This document shows positions 1 to 8,363 of a stretch of DNA of 64,000 nucleotides, one piece after another. Each line of letters begins with the position of its first letter. Within the stretch, counting starts at the first letter, position 1. The notes beneath the pieces are model-generated. The model had not been told where the DNA came from. It saw only the letters and a list, made by a program, of their open reading frames with translations, and searched no databases. Origin of the DNA: Actinomadura sp. NBRC 104425 (GTDB lineage: Bacteria > Actinomycetota > Actinomycetes > Streptosporangiales > Streptosporangiaceae). The DNA lies in contig NZ_BSTN01000032.1 of the NCBI RefSeq assembly GCF_030269545.1, positions 1 through 64,000 on the forward strand. The letters are read 5' to 3'. The translations under genes were made by a program, and so were the position numbers.

Positions 1-393
1 CCCCGCCCCGAACCACCGACCGACCTGACCGGCGCGGCCGAATCGTCCACGACCCTGCATCCCGACGCGGTCGCCTGGGACGACTACGACGCCTCATTCG
101 CGGTCGGGCTGCGGCTGCCCGAGGTGGCCCGAAGGTTCATCGACGCCGACGACGGCACCGACGACTTCACCTTCTGGGCGTTCGCCAGCCAGTCCTGGGC
201 ATGCGTGCAGGTCGCCGAGGGCGCCACCGCGCACCGGGTGCTCCAGTACGGACCGCGCCGCCTGTGGGAGGAGATCGAGGCCGCCTACCGGTGGTGGGAA
301 GAGATCGGGCGGCCGCCGACCGACCGGTTCGGCGTCGCCGTCCACCCCGACCGCCAGTACGTCTACCTCGATTCGCCCGACAACCCGGTCTGA
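1..393 (+). CDS. C-terminal part of tgmC-like ATP-grasp RiPP methyltransferase (partial, runs off window)
   Basis: The frame is open from base 1 to the TGA at 391-393, so about 130 C-terminal residues are seen and the SAM-binding half lies outside the window. The tail carries LWEEIEAAYRWW, GRPPTDRFGV and RQYVYL. These align in order with LWDQVEDAIGRW, GSPPHERFRI and RVQTVWV at the end of the complete methyltransferase at 34951-36153, so the two are paralogues. That family comprises protein-isoaspartate methyltransferase homologues that work with an ATP-grasp ligase on a RiPP precursor. As at the second locus, the gene is followed by hairpins and then a CRISPR mini-array. The family call rests on this internal comparison only. 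Confidence 0.7.
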   Translation, partial: PRPEPPTDLTGAAESSTTLHPDAVAWDDYDASFAVGLRLPEVARRFIDADDGTDDFTFWAFASQSWACVQVAEGATAHRVLQYGPRRLWEEIEAAYRWWEEIGRPPTDRFGVAVHPDRQYVYLDSPDNPV

Positions 394-469
394 GGCCGGA
401 ACCCGCGGCCGCAGGTTCCGGCCAGCACGACAAAGCCGCCCCCGCACCTCCTCGGAGGGCGGGGGCGGC
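394..469 (+). terminator. Two consecutive GC hairpins downstream of the methyltransferase
   Basis: Immediately after the stop codon, GGCCGGAACC (394-403) pairs perfectly with GGTTCCGGCC (414-423). A second stem pairs GCCGCCCCCGC (435-445) with GCGGGGGCGGC (459-469), and its loop can fold further. There is no clear T-run. They probably end the methyltransferase transcript and insulate the CRISPR array beyond, which is read from the other strand. Confidence 0.6.
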
Positions 470-486
470 GCCCTGCGGATAACTTC

Positions 487-635
487 GGACCTCCCCGCGT
501 ACGCGGGGCCGACCGTGGCAGGGACGAATCGCTGGTGAAGACGGCAGGACCATCCCCGCGTGCGCGGGGCCGACACGTACGCGCCGGCGCACGTGAGGCC
601 GCGTAGCGGACCATCCCCGCGTGCGCGGGGCCGAC
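487..635 (-). CRISPR. CRISPR mini-array 1, type I-E repeats, three repeats and two spacers
   Basis: Repeats lie at 487-513 (27 nt, degenerate, leader-distal), 547-574 and 608-635 (28 nt). Spacers are 514-546 and 575-607, 33 nt each. Read on the minus strand the repeat begins GTCGGCCCCGCGCACG and ends GGGGATGGTCC, with the GC palindrome typical of type I-E. The decayed repeat at the low-coordinate end and the conserved leader at the high-coordinate end fix transcription as leftward. No cas gene is present, so crRNA processing and interference must come from elsewhere. Confidence 0.9.
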
Positions 636-692
636 ACTTGCTGACCTGGAAGTCTACGGCGGCAACAGCGCGTTTTCATTTAGTTGGATTTT
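636..692 (-). promoter_or_regulatory. CRISPR leader 1
   Basis: On the minus strand this stretch reads ATCCAACTAAATGAAAAC, a variable segment, then TAGACTTCCAGGTCAGC directly before the first repeat. The same two blocks in the same order precede arrays 2 and 3. Conservation of the AT-rich block and the repeat-proximal block across three loci supports a functional leader carrying the promoter and adaptation signals. Confidence 0.75.
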
Positions 693-1374
693 TGGACGGT
701 GTGCGAGCATCCGGGGGTGTGGTGCGTCCAGGTCGACGCCCGTGCGCCGGCCCAAGGCGCCGCCACGTCGGCGGCCTTCTCGGCAGGTGGCTACCGGGTG
801 ATGCTCGGCTGGCCGTGAGCGGCCTCTTCTGCGGAGGCGGGCCGCGCGGACCGCTGCGCGCGGTGGCTTGGGTCCCTCATACAGTGCGACTCGCCCGGCG
901 CGCCTCGCCCCACAAGCCTCGCGGAATCGGTACGGTCGCCGTTAGGTCGCTGCGCTCCGCTCGTCAGGGCGGGCTGTAAGTGGCCTAAAAGCAACGACGA
1001 CGACTCGTCGCCCATCCGGGTGGCGCCGGATGAACAGCGACTCGTCGCCGTCGTTCGCGGGGAGCCGAGCTGACTGCCAGGAAAGCTCGAGCCCCGCTGC
1101 CCCATCGGTAACCACACCAACCGAGGAGGCTGTCTTGAGGGTACCCGCTATGCCGGGCCCGTCGACGGCAGACACGCCCGTTGAGGCCGCACGTTTCGTT
1201 CCGGACGCGCACGCGCCGATCCGGCTCTCGCCCCCGCTGCCGACGCCATTTCGGTCTTCACCAGCGAAGTTGCCGTCTTCACCGGCGAATCGACAGTGCC
1301 TCGTGGCACTCTGGCCCTGCGGTCGTACGTCACGTCGGAAAGGAGCCGCCCTGGACGTCGCCCTTGAATGAGAA
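693..1374. other. Intergenic stretch with no supportable gene
   Basis: No frame looks coding: translations are arginine- and serine-rich shadows without family resemblance. A small inverted repeat, CATCCGG (1013-1019) with CCGGATG (1026-1032), sits between two copies of a CGACTCGTCGCC-like string. Nothing else was recognised. Confidence 0.5.
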
Positions 1375-1395
1375 AAGCGCCCCAGAGGGGCGCTT
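1375..1395 (-). terminator. Intrinsic-terminator-like hairpin
   Basis: AAGCGCCCC (1375-1383) pairs with GGGGCGCTT (1387-1395) around a 3-nt loop. On the minus strand the stem is followed by TTTTCTC, so it reads best as a leftward terminator. It lies inside the extreme 5' end of the long open frame of the replication gene, which argues that the gene really starts further downstream. Confidence 0.5.
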
Positions 1396-1497
1396 CCCAA
1401 CAACTGAATCATCGGCCTGCTCAGTGTCCGGATGACCGGCCAAATCCTCTGGACGCTGATTGGGACCGACGGCCCGGCCTCCTGACGTGGCGCTCCA

Positions 1498-1574
1498 ACA
1501 GGAGCCCGACTCAACGCCCTGACAGGAGCTCGACCTCAGGGGCCCGACCTCAGTCTGACAAGAGCCAGACTTCA
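1498..1574 (+). repeat. Iteron-like imperfect direct repeats upstream of the replication gene
   Basis: Variants of ACAGGAGCTCGACCTCA begin at 1498, 1522 and 1558, with a shorter GGGGCCCGACCTCA at about 1539. They are all in one orientation and spaced 16-24 bp apart. Clustered direct repeats just ahead of a Rep gene are the usual form of a plasmid origin. Function as an origin is inferred from position; copy number and conservation are modest. Confidence 0.4.
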
Positions 1575-1712
1575 CACTTGGAGCCGACGATAGCACGTAG
1601 TCGCCGGGTCGGCCTAGCACGCTCTGAAACCGAGGGCGGCCAGGCCGCCTTGAACCTCGTTTCCGCAGGTGTTCCCTGCGAGCGGCCGCCGACACGCGGC
1701 CGCGGTCTGCGC

Positions 1713-4061
1713 GTGCCCGGCGCGGATGCGGCCGCGCAGGCCTGGGCGCGCATCACCGTGCCCTACATCGCGCAGCGGCCGGTGATGCGGCGCAGCCCCG
1801 ACGGCGGCGTGACGTTCCCCAGGAGTTCGTCCAAGGGGTACCGGTACGAGGTCGCGATCCAGGCGCGGCTGCCGAACCGGCCGACGACGGTGCCGACGTT
1901 CGACGTCCACACCGGTACGGGGCGGCTGCTGGTGCTGGACCTGGACGCCGGTCGCGTGCCCGCCGAGGCGGCGGCCGACCGGGCGGGTCATGTCGGCGCG
2001 GTGGCCGACCGGGCGGTCGCGCTGATCGAGGAGTGCGGCGGCCGGGCGCTGGTGGACCGCTCGCCGAGCGGCGGGGCGCACGTGTACGTGCTGTGGTCGG
2101 CGCCGCGCCCGTTCCACGAGCTGCGGACTTTGGCCAGGGCGCTGGCGTTGCGGTTCGCGCCGGTGGTGGACACCTCGCCGATGGAGAACAGCGACGGGCA
2201 GATCCGCGGCCCGGGCGCCCCGCACAAGAGCATGGGCGGGCGCCTGACCGGGTTCATGACGCTGACCTGCAGCGTGGAGGAGGCCGAAGCGATCTGCTCG
2301 CGCCCGTGCGGGCCGCGGGTGTGGGAGGGGCTGCACGTCGAGCTGGCCGCCGAGCTGGCGGAGCTGGCCGGCGGCCGCACGGTGGTGGCCAGTCACCCGG
2401 ACGCCCCGCAGGCGCCGCTGGACGCCAACGGGGAGCCGTATCGGCTGCGTCGCGGCGGCCGGACGGCGATCCGCGCGGATTTGGAGGAAACCGCCCGCAC
2501 GGGCGTGTTCGATCGGGCACGCTATGTAAGCAGCTCCGAGGCCAGGCAGGCCGTGTTGTCGAGTGCGGCCGCGCGCGGCTGGCGCTTGGAGCAGGTGCGC
2601 GCACGGCTCGCGCCCGGCGGCGAGTGGGCCGCCATCTCCGGCTGGTGGCGCGACGACGCCTTGCTGACCGCCGAGTGGACCAAGGCCGTCGCCTTCGCCA
2701 TGCCCCTCTCCGACGCGCCCGCGAAAACACCTGCCGCGCGAGAACTGGGGGATTCTGTCCGTGGCCGCAACACTAGGGGGATCAAGATCACGCCCCCCGG
2801 TCCCCAACGGGTTCTCGGGCAACCTCATTCCCTCACGACCTGTACGCGCAGGCCTCAGCCGTCACGGACCGCGGAGAAGCACCGGACCAGGGGCCTTTAC
2901 TTTGTCAAGCCCGGGGGCTGGGGGGGTACGGAGGTCCGGTCGCCTGTGCCGTGGCAGGCGCGCGAGTACCAGCGCATCCGCACCTGGTGGCAGGCCGTGC
3001 GGATCGTCGAGCGGCTGCTGGAGCTGGAATGGGCCGGGAAGGCCCTGACCTACCGGGCGATCCTGCGGGCGATCGGCGCGGCCGCGCAGATGTCCGGCTC
3101 CACCGTGGTGGAGTTCGGCACCCGGCAGCTGGCGTACATGGCCGGCGGGATCGACCACACCACCGTAGCGCGGGCGCTGCAGCAGCTGCGCCAGGGCCCT
3201 TACGCCCTCATCGACCTGGTCCAGGACGCCCGCGGGACCCGCGCCGACGTCTACCAGCTCGTCGTCCCCGACGCCGTCGCGGCCGACGCCGCCTGGCGGT
3301 CCTGGCGCGCGGGCCGTATCGAAGCCCTGCACCCGTGCTTCCGCGTCCTCGGCCTGCCCGCCGCGTTCGCCTACGAGGCCCTGGCGGGCGGCGAAGTGAC
3401 GGCGTCCGAACTGTCGACCGCGGCGCTGCTCCCCCGCAGCACCGCCTACGACGCGCTCCGCACGCTCGCCGAACACGGCCTGGCCGAACGCACCGCCGAC
3501 GGCCGCTGGCGCCGCGGCGACGCCGACCTGGACGCCGTCGCCGCCGCCACCGGAGCCGACGACCTCGCCGCCGCCCAGCTCGACGGCCACCGCCGAGACC
3601 GCCGCGAATGGTACGCCTTCCTCGGCATCGTCCGCGACGTCCAACGGGCCGCCGGAAACGGGGCCCACCGGCCCGTGGCCGCCGCGGACGGCGGGCGAAG
3701 AAGACCCGGGCGAAGACGACCGGGCGGCGGCATGCGCAGGCTCGCCCCGCGCTGGCTGGTCCCCCCGCCGCGAACCCGCCCCGTCACCGAAGCCGACCTG
3801 CCGAGGCCCGAAGAAGCCGACACCGAGTTCACCGTGCTGCGCCGGCAGTACGCTGCGGCCGGTGCGCTTTCGCAGCGGCCGCTCGTGCCCCCCGACGTGG
3901 CTGCGGCGATCCGCGACGACCTGGCCGTCATCGCCGCCGACGAAGACCACCTGCATGCCGAACGCCACGCGTACGAGGCGGAGCTGCAAGCCCTCCGCGA
4001 GGCCCGCGACGACCGAAGAGGACGGTCGTGGAGCGGATCGCGCGGTTCGTCGGCATCGTGA
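1713..4061 (+). CDS. AEP primase-like replication initiator protein of an integrated element
   Basis: The N-terminal half looks like an archaeo-eukaryotic primase/polymerase domain. LLVLDLDAG gives the paired acidic metal ligands, and SPSGGAHVYVLWS gives the small-residue/His motif seen in plasmid and ICE Prim-Pol proteins, followed by a conserved PMENSDGQIRGPGAPHK region. The C-terminal half carries winged-helix-like segments (around YMAGGIDHTTVARALQQL and LLPRSTAYDALRTLAEHGLA) and a charged tail. Such proteins initiate replication of actinobacterial plasmids and ICEs. The frame is open from 1368, but the hairpin at 1375-1395 and the repeats at 1498-1574 lie in it, so the GTG at 1713 is preferred; no clear ribosome site fixes it. 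No integrase or transfer genes remain nearby. Confidence 0.65.
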   Translation: MPGADAAAQAWARITVPYIAQRPVMRRSPDGGVTFPRSSSKGYRYEVAIQARLPNRPTTVPTFDVHTGTGRLLVLDLDAGRVPAEAAADRAGHVGAVADRAVALIEECGGRALVDRSPSGGAHVYVLWSAPRPFHELRTLARALALRFAPVVDTSPMENSDGQIRGPGAPHKSMGGRLTGFMTLTCSVEEAEAICSRPCGPRVWEGLHVELAAELAELAGGRTVVASHPDAPQAPLDANGEPYRLRRGGRTAIRADLEETARTGVFDRARYVSSSEARQAVLSSAAARGWRLEQVRARLAPGGEWAAISGWWRDDALLTAEWTKAVAFAMPLSDAPAKTPAARELGDSVRGRNTRGIKITPPGPQRVLGQPHSLTTCTRRPQPSRTAEKHRTRGLYFVKPGGWGGTEVRSPVPWQAREYQRIRTWWQAVRIVERLLELEWAGKALTYRAILRAIGAAAQMSGSTVVEFGTRQLAYMAGGIDHTTVARALQQLRQGPYALIDLVQDARGTRADVYQLVVPDAVAADAAWRSWRAGRIEALHPCFRVLGLPAAFAYEALAGGEVTASELSTAALLPRSTAYDALRTLAEHGLAERTADGRWRRGDADLDAVAAATGADDLAAAQLDGHRRDRREWYAFLGIVRDVQRAAGNGAHRPVAAADGGRRRPGRRRPGGGMRRLAPRWLVPPPRTRPVTEADLPRPEEADTEFTVLRRQYAAAGALSQRPLVPPDVAAAIRDDLAVIAADEDHLHAERHAYEAELQALREARDDRRGRSWSGSRGSSAS

Positions 4062-4375
4062 CCGCGCCCGACGCGCAGCGCAGCATCGAGCAGGCGCGCC
4101 GGGTGCCCGACGGTCCCAGCGAGGGCGGCATCGAGGACCGCAAGGAGATGGTGGGCGTTCGGGGCAGGCAGCGCCCTGACCGGGGTGCCGCTGCTGCTGC
4201 GCCGGTCGTTCCGCCGCGGCGCGGCCCGGGCGGCGCGGCGATGACCGGACGCCTGGCGGTGCTCGCCGCCGCACTGCTGCTCACCCCCGCCGCCCGGGCC
4301 CGCAGCACGAGGAGAACGCGATGCCGGTCGCGCGAGGTCGCACGCGCCGTGCACCCGGCCGGGGCGTTGCTGTAG
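4028..4375 (+). CDS. Small hypothetical protein overlapping the replication gene
   Basis: A GTG at 4028 opens a 115-residue frame that overlaps the last 34 bp of the replication gene. It starts VERIARFVGIVTAPDAQRS. Further in, after an ATG at 4223, comes a signal-peptide-like stretch, GRLAVLAAALLLTP. This could be two fragments, including the start of a truncated secreted transfer protein, rather than one gene. No family was recognised and the tail is low-complexity. Confidence 0.3.
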   Translation: MERIARFVGIVTAPDAQRSIEQARRVPDGPSEGGIEDRKEMVGVRGRQRPDRGAAAAAPVVPPRRGPGGAAMTGRLAVLAAALLLTPAARARSTRRTRCRSREVARAVHPAGALL

Positions 4376-4481
4376 GTCGCCGCTCGCGGCTCTTCTCTCA
4401 CGACCCCTGCGTTCTGAGAGTCGGTTGCGCGTGGCATCTCCCACCAGGCCGCCGCGCAACCCAACGTTTCTGGGACGGCAG

Positions 4482-4510
4482 CGAGGTGCCGACCTGTGAT
4501 CGGCACCTCG
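4482..4510 (-). terminator. Hairpin downstream of arsI
   Basis: CGAGGTGCCGA (4482-4492) and TCGGCACCTCG (4500-4510) form a perfect 11-bp stem with a 7-nt loop, 18 bp past the arsI stop codon. There is no U-tract on either strand, so it may act bidirectionally or with other factors. Confidence 0.65.
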
Positions 4511-4528
4511 CAACGGTTGTCGGTTGGG

Positions 4529-4996
4529 TCAGCAGCAGCCTGCGGCGGCGCCGGCGGCCGTCTTGTGCGCGGCGGTGTCGGCGGGGTCCGGTGCGCAGCA
4601 GGTCGAGTCGTCGGCCTTGTCGAGGGTGTCGGCGTCGCCCTTGACCACGTACACCTCCCAGGGCTCGCCGCCGGGGCCGGTGACCCAGACCTTGTCCTGC
4701 AGGGCGTAGCAGCAGGCGGTGTCGTTCTCCTCCAGGGTGACCAGGCCGGACGCCTTCAGCCGCTCGGCGGCGTCGCTGACCTGGGCCGAGTCCTCGACCT
4801 CCACGCCCAGGTGGTCCAGGCGGGTGGCGTCCTCGCCGGCGCCTTCGATCAGGACGAGCTTGAGCGGGGGCTCGGCGATGGCGAAGTTGGCGTAGCCGGG
4901 ACGGCGCTTGGCCGGTTCGGTGCCGAACAGCTTGGTGTAGAAGGCGACCGAGGCCTCCAGGTCGGGTACGCGCAGGGCCAGCTGGACACGGGACAT
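4529..4996 (-). CDS. arsI: ArsI/CadI-family glyoxalase-fold protein (organoarsenical C-As lyase type)
   Basis: A 155-residue VOC-fold protein opening MSRVQLAL, followed by FGTEPAKRRPGYANFAIAEP, the ArsI/CadI signature. The expected iron ligands are present as Gln5, His62 and Glu114. The vicinal cysteine pair that binds trivalent arsenicals is Cys95-Cys96 in ACCYALQDKVW. Two further CC pairs lie in the extra C-terminal tail. ArsI enzymes cleave the C-As bond of trivalent organoarsenicals; the same family was first named CadI for cadmium induction. The ATG at 4996 is chosen over an upstream in-frame ATG because AGGAGG lies just before it. It is divergent from arsR, with which it probably shares control. 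Confidence 0.9.
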   Translation of the reverse strand: MSRVQLALRVPDLEASVAFYTKLFGTEPAKRRPGYANFAIAEPPLKLVLIEGAGEDATRLDHLGVEVEDSAQVSDAAERLKASGLVTLEENDTACCYALQDKVWVTGPGGEPWEVYVVKGDADTLDKADDSTCCAPDPADTAAHKTAAGAAAGCC

Positions 4997-5031
4997 GAGC
5001 TTCCTCCTGTGCATCGACGATCCGACTTCTG

Positions 5032-5083
5032 ATTCGACGAATGTCTAACCAGTGATGCCCTCAGGTTGCGCCAGTATCTAGAT
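5032..5083. promoter_or_regulatory. Divergent arsI-arsR control region with two small palindromes
   Basis: The 105-bp gap between the two start codons holds a perfect palindrome, ATTCGACGAAT (5032-5042), on the arsI side and another, ATCTAGAT (5076-5083), 18 bp before the arsR start. ArsR-type repressors bind short AT-rich dyads over promoters, so these are candidate operators. The assignment is positional inference. Confidence 0.4.
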
Positions 5084-5101
5084 GGATGTCAAATTAGAGA
5101 T

Positions 5102-5521
5102 ATGTCGAAGCAACAGCTGTCGGTCGTGGACACCCCGGTCATCGATCCCGCCCCGGACGCCGCGGCCGATCCCGCCTCTGGCGCGGGGGTGTGCTGCTCG
5201 CCGCTGGCGTGTGCGCCGCTGGGAGCCGAGGAGGCCGCCGAGCTGGCGCCGTTGTTCAAGGCGATCGGTGACCCGGTCCGGTTGCGGCTGCTGTCGCTGA
5301 TCGCCTGCCACGAGGGCGGCGAGGCGTGCGTGTGCGAGCTGACCGACGCCTTCGACCTGACCCCGCCGACCATCAGCCACCACCTGAAGGTGCTCAAGCA
5401 GGCCGGGCTCATCGACTCCGAACGGCGCGGCACGTGGGTGTACTACTGGGTGAACCCGCAGGTGCTGCAGCGCCTGTCGGTGATCCTGGGGCCGCGCGTC
5501 GCCGCGGTGGCGTCCCAGTGA
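5102..5521 (+). CDS. arsR: ArsR-family arsenite-responsive transcriptional repressor
   Basis: A 139-residue winged-helix protein. FKAIGDPVRLRLLSLI begins the ArsR core and PPTISHHLKVLKQAGLI is the recognition helix. Metalloid-sensing cysteines are Cys31-Cys32 near the N-terminus and Cys76/Cys78 in EACVCEL. This resembles the corynebacterial ArsR arrangement, in which an N-terminal CC pair joins a core cysteine. Binding of As(III) or Sb(III) would release DNA. The ATG at 5102 gives a normal N-terminus; no strong ribosome site precedes it, so the message may have a very short leader. It heads the ars genes to its right and faces arsI. Confidence 0.9.
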   Translation: MSKQQLSVVDTPVIDPAPDAAADPASGAGVCCSPLACAPLGAEEAAELAPLFKAIGDPVRLRLLSLIACHEGGEACVCELTDAFDLTPPTISHHLKVLKQAGLIDSERRGTWVYYWVNPQVLQRLSVILGPRVAAVASQ

Positions 5522-5533
5522 GCGCGCCGGCGG

Positions 5534-6043
5534 ATGAGGGCGCGGCGGCCGGTGAACAGTGCATTCGGGCCCATGGCATCCGGTGCGGGCGGGATGGTGC
5601 GGTTCCCGCCGAAGATCGGCCCGGCCGCGCTGTATGGACTGCTGTTCACGATCGTGATCCTCTTCGCCTTGCAGGGCGAGGCGATCACCTCCCGCCCGTG
5701 GGACGTGGCACGGATCGCGCTGCCGCTGCTGGTGTACTTCGCGGTCATGTGGGCGGGCTCCTACGCGTTGGGCCGCGTCCTCGGCCTGGGATATGAGCGG
5801 ACCGCGACGCCGGCGTACACCGCCGCGGGCAACGACTTCGAGCCGGCCATCGCGGTCGCCATCGCCACCTTCGGGAGCACCTCCGGTCAGGCGCCGGCCG
5901 GTGTCGTCGGCCCGCTCATCGAGGTCCCCGTCCTGGTCGCCCTGGTCTACGTCTCCCTGGCACTACGCCGCCGCGCGTCCAGCGGCACCGCCGGCGGTGC
6001 CACGGCCTCCACCGGATCGGAGCAGCCCCATGCCCGCACGTGA
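5534..6043 (+). pseudogene. acr3: Truncated ACR3-type arsenite efflux permease (C-terminal half)
   Basis: The frame encodes only the C-terminal half of an ACR3 transporter. PPKIGPAALYGLLFTIVIL, RIALPLLVYFAVMW and the highly conserved GNDFEPAIAVAIATFG with GPLIEVPVLVALVYVSLALR are all recognisable. ACR3 proteins are normally about 350-370 residues with ten membrane helices. Here about 170 codons remain, and the N-terminal helices, including the one with the essential TM4 cysteine, are gone. The first 20 residues do not look like family sequence, so the start is probably a deletion junction. It is unlikely to export arsenite alone. Confidence 0.8.
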
Positions 6044-6345
6044 GGACCAATCCCCACACGACATCCCTTCCTCGCTCTCCTCGTCGTGCCGGGACACCGA
6101 AGAGTGCCGCCTGCTGGACGTGCACGCCGCCCTCGGTCACGCCGCCACCGACCTGGCCCGCCGCCGCGCGCGGGTGTTCTCACCCGAGACCGTGGATGCG
6201 GTGGTCACCGACGTCCTGTGACCTGCTGGACGGAACCGCCCGCATCCGCACCCACCTGCCGGTGCCGGCCGCGCGGTTCGCCGCCGACCGGCTGCGCGCC
6301 GCCTCCCCCGCACCCATGCTCACGCCCGAGCCCGTGCTCAAGGAG
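6030..6345 (+). pseudogene. Three-helix-bundle domain protein of the ars cluster, frameshifted
   Basis: An ATG at 6030 begins a frame ending HAATDLARRRARVFSPETVDAVVTDVL at 6221. The family sequence continues in the next frame as DLLDGTARIRTHLPV and FAADRLR. Dropping one base near 6210-6220 restores one reading frame. This is the small helical dimerisation domain found beside or fused to actinobacterial ArsC. The frameshift may be a real lesion or a base-call error. Confidence 0.65.
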
Positions 6346-6350
6346 AAGCC

Positions 6351-6758
6351 GTGTCCGAAATCCCCGAGGTGCTGTTCGTGTGCGTCCACAACGCCGGACG
6401 CTCCCAGATGGCCGCCGCCCTGCTGGACCACCACGCCGCCGGACGGGTCCGCGTCCGCTCGGCGGGGTCCGCGCCCGCCGACCAGATCAACCCCGCCGTC
6501 GCCGCGGTGATGAACGAGATCGGCCTGGACCTGTCCAAGGAATTCCCCAAGCCGCTGACCAGCGAGGCCGTCCAGGCCGCCGACGTGGTCGTCACCATGG
6601 GCTGCGGCGACGCCTGCCCCATCTTCCCCGGCAGGCGCTACCTGGACTGGCAGCTGCCCGACCCCGCCGGCCGCCCGATCGAGGAGGTCCGCCCGATCCG
6701 CGACGAGATCGACCGCCGGGTGCGCGCCCTGCTCGCCGAACTCGTCCCCGCCCACTGA
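6351..6758 (+). CDS. arsC: Arsenate reductase, low-molecular-weight phosphatase fold
   Basis: A 135-residue protein starting at GTG 6351 (MSEIPEVLFVCVHNAGRS). The phosphatase P-loop CVHNAGR supplies the nucleophilic cysteine and arginine. GCGDACPIFPG carries two further cysteines and LDWQLPDP the family DP region. It reduces As(V) to As(III), using a thiol relay (mycothiol or thioredoxin type in Actinobacteria). It sits right after the frameshifted helix-bundle gene and appears intact, but with acr3 truncated the As(III) produced would need another exporter. Confidence 0.9.
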   Translation: MSEIPEVLFVCVHNAGRSQMAAALLDHHAAGRVRVRSAGSAPADQINPAVAAVMNEIGLDLSKEFPKPLTSEAVQAADVVVTMGCGDACPIFPGRRYLDWQLPDPAGRPIEEVRPIRDEIDRRVRALLAELVPAH

Positions 6759-6783
6759 CACCCAAACACAGGACAACCCCCAC

Positions 6784-7823
6784 ATGGAAACCATTGACGC
6801 TCTGGTGATCGGCGGCGGCCAGTCGGGGCCGGCCGCCGCCCACGCCCTGCGCGCCGCCGGGCTGGCCCCGGTCATCGCCGAGGCCTCCGACCGGCCGGTC
6901 GGGTCGTGGCCGCGCTACTACGACAGCCTCACCCTGTTCTCCCCCGCCGCGACGAGGTCGTGGACTACCTGCAGCGCTACGCCGACCGCCTGGACGCCGA
7001 CATCCGCACCCGCACCCGTGTGCAGTCCGTCACCGCCGACGGCCCGCACTACATCGCCCACCTGACCGGCGACCGGACGCTTGCGGCGCGGGTGGTGGTG
7101 GCCGCCACCGGCGGCTTCTCCCGGCCCCACCGGCCCGCCCTGGCAGGCCTGGACACCTTCACCGGCACCGTGCTGCACGCCGCCGACTACCGCACCCCCG
7201 CACCGTTCGCCGGCAAACGCGTCATCGTGGTCGGCGCGGGCAACTCAGCGGTGCAGATCGCCGCCGAACTGGCCGACCACGCCCGCGTCACGCTGGCCAC
7301 CCGAGACCCGATCAAGTTCGTCCCGCAGCGCCCGCTCGGCCGCGACCTGCACTTCTGGTTCCGTGTCACCGGCATCGACGCTCTGCCCATCGGACACTGG
7401 GTCGCACGGACCAAGGGAAGACCGCCGACCGTCCCGGTGTTCGACGACGGCCGCTACCGCGCCGCGCTGGTCGCGGGGCGCCCGGACCGGCGGCCGATGT
7501 TCACCGGCATCGACGGGCCCACCGTCACCTGGCCCGACGGCACCCGCGAGGACGTGGAGGTGATCCTGCCGGCCACCGGCTACCGCCCCGACCTGGACTA
7601 CTTGGCCCCGCTCGGCGCGCTCACCGGCGACGGCCACCCGCTGCACAAGGGCGGGCTGTCGACCACCTGCCCAGGAGTGGGGTACGTCGGGCTGGAATGG
7701 CAACGCAGCCTGTCCTCGGCCAGCCTGCGCGGCGTCGGCCGCGACGCCGCCCACATCGCCCCCCGCCTGGCCGCCCACGCCCGCACCCGGCACCCCCGCC
7801 CCCGCTCGTCAGCCGCGTCGTAG
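6784..7823 (+). pseudogene. arsO: ArsO-type flavin monooxygenase with out-of-frame internal deletion
   Basis: An ATG at 6784 opens ALVIGGGQSGPAAAHALRAAG, the FAD fingerprint, and reads to YYDSLTLFSPA near 6946. Sequence then resumes in another frame as DEVVDYLQRYADRLDADI and runs through VIVVGAGNSAVQIAAELA (NADP fingerprint) to the stop at 7823. Homologues carry roughly 15-20 extra residues between these two parts, so a small out-of-frame deletion is likely. ArsO proteins are flavin monooxygenases found in ars operons, with a proposed role in organoarsenical oxidation. Confidence 0.75.
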
Positions 7824-8363
7824 CCGGGCAGGCAGGCACAGCCGGTGCTGCGCCGGCCCGGCAGGCGACCCGGATCCACCAGCGACCACCAGCCGCGACC
7901 CGCGTGCGGCGCGGTCGCCCCTCGCAGGCCGGCCCTCGCTCCGGCCCCCGGTGGCGGTGCGCGGCGACCTGGTGCAGCGCCGCGGTGCAGGTGCGGCAGG
8001 CGCCCGCGTCCGGCACCGCCGGCGGCGCGAGCCTCCCGGCTGCTTGGGCCGCGCCGCACCGCGTACCCGACGCGCTGCCCCCGCCGCACCGAATGGGGTG
8101 CGGCCGGGCCCGCGGTCCTGCTCCGCTCGGCAGCCGCCCGGCACCTGGACGGAACGCCGGATGCCGGCGGGAGCGGCGGCCGGAGTGCTGCGGAGGGGCA
8201 CCGCACGGGCGTCGCCGCGTTCGTTCACGGTCGTTCGATGAGCACGCGGCGGGCGTGCGCGGGGGACACCGTCGCGTCCGGTTCGGGGGTTTATTTTCTT
8301 TTCGTCCCCCCGGTAGGGTCGTCTCCTTCGCGGAGCACGTTCGATGGACGGAAGGCGGCCGCT
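7824..8363. other. Intergenic stretch, no supported gene; low-GC patch near 8290
   Basis: No frame resembles a known protein. A conspicuous AT-rich island, GGGGTTTATTTTCTTTTCG, lies at about 8285-8303 just before the resolvase remnant. It starts with GGGG as Tn3-family ends do, but no matching partner was found in the window. Confidence 0.35.

Noticed and set aside
2862..4375. Long antisense and offset frames over the replication gene
   Set aside because: Arg/Pro/Gly-rich shadows produced by GC-rich third positions; no motif resembles a protein.
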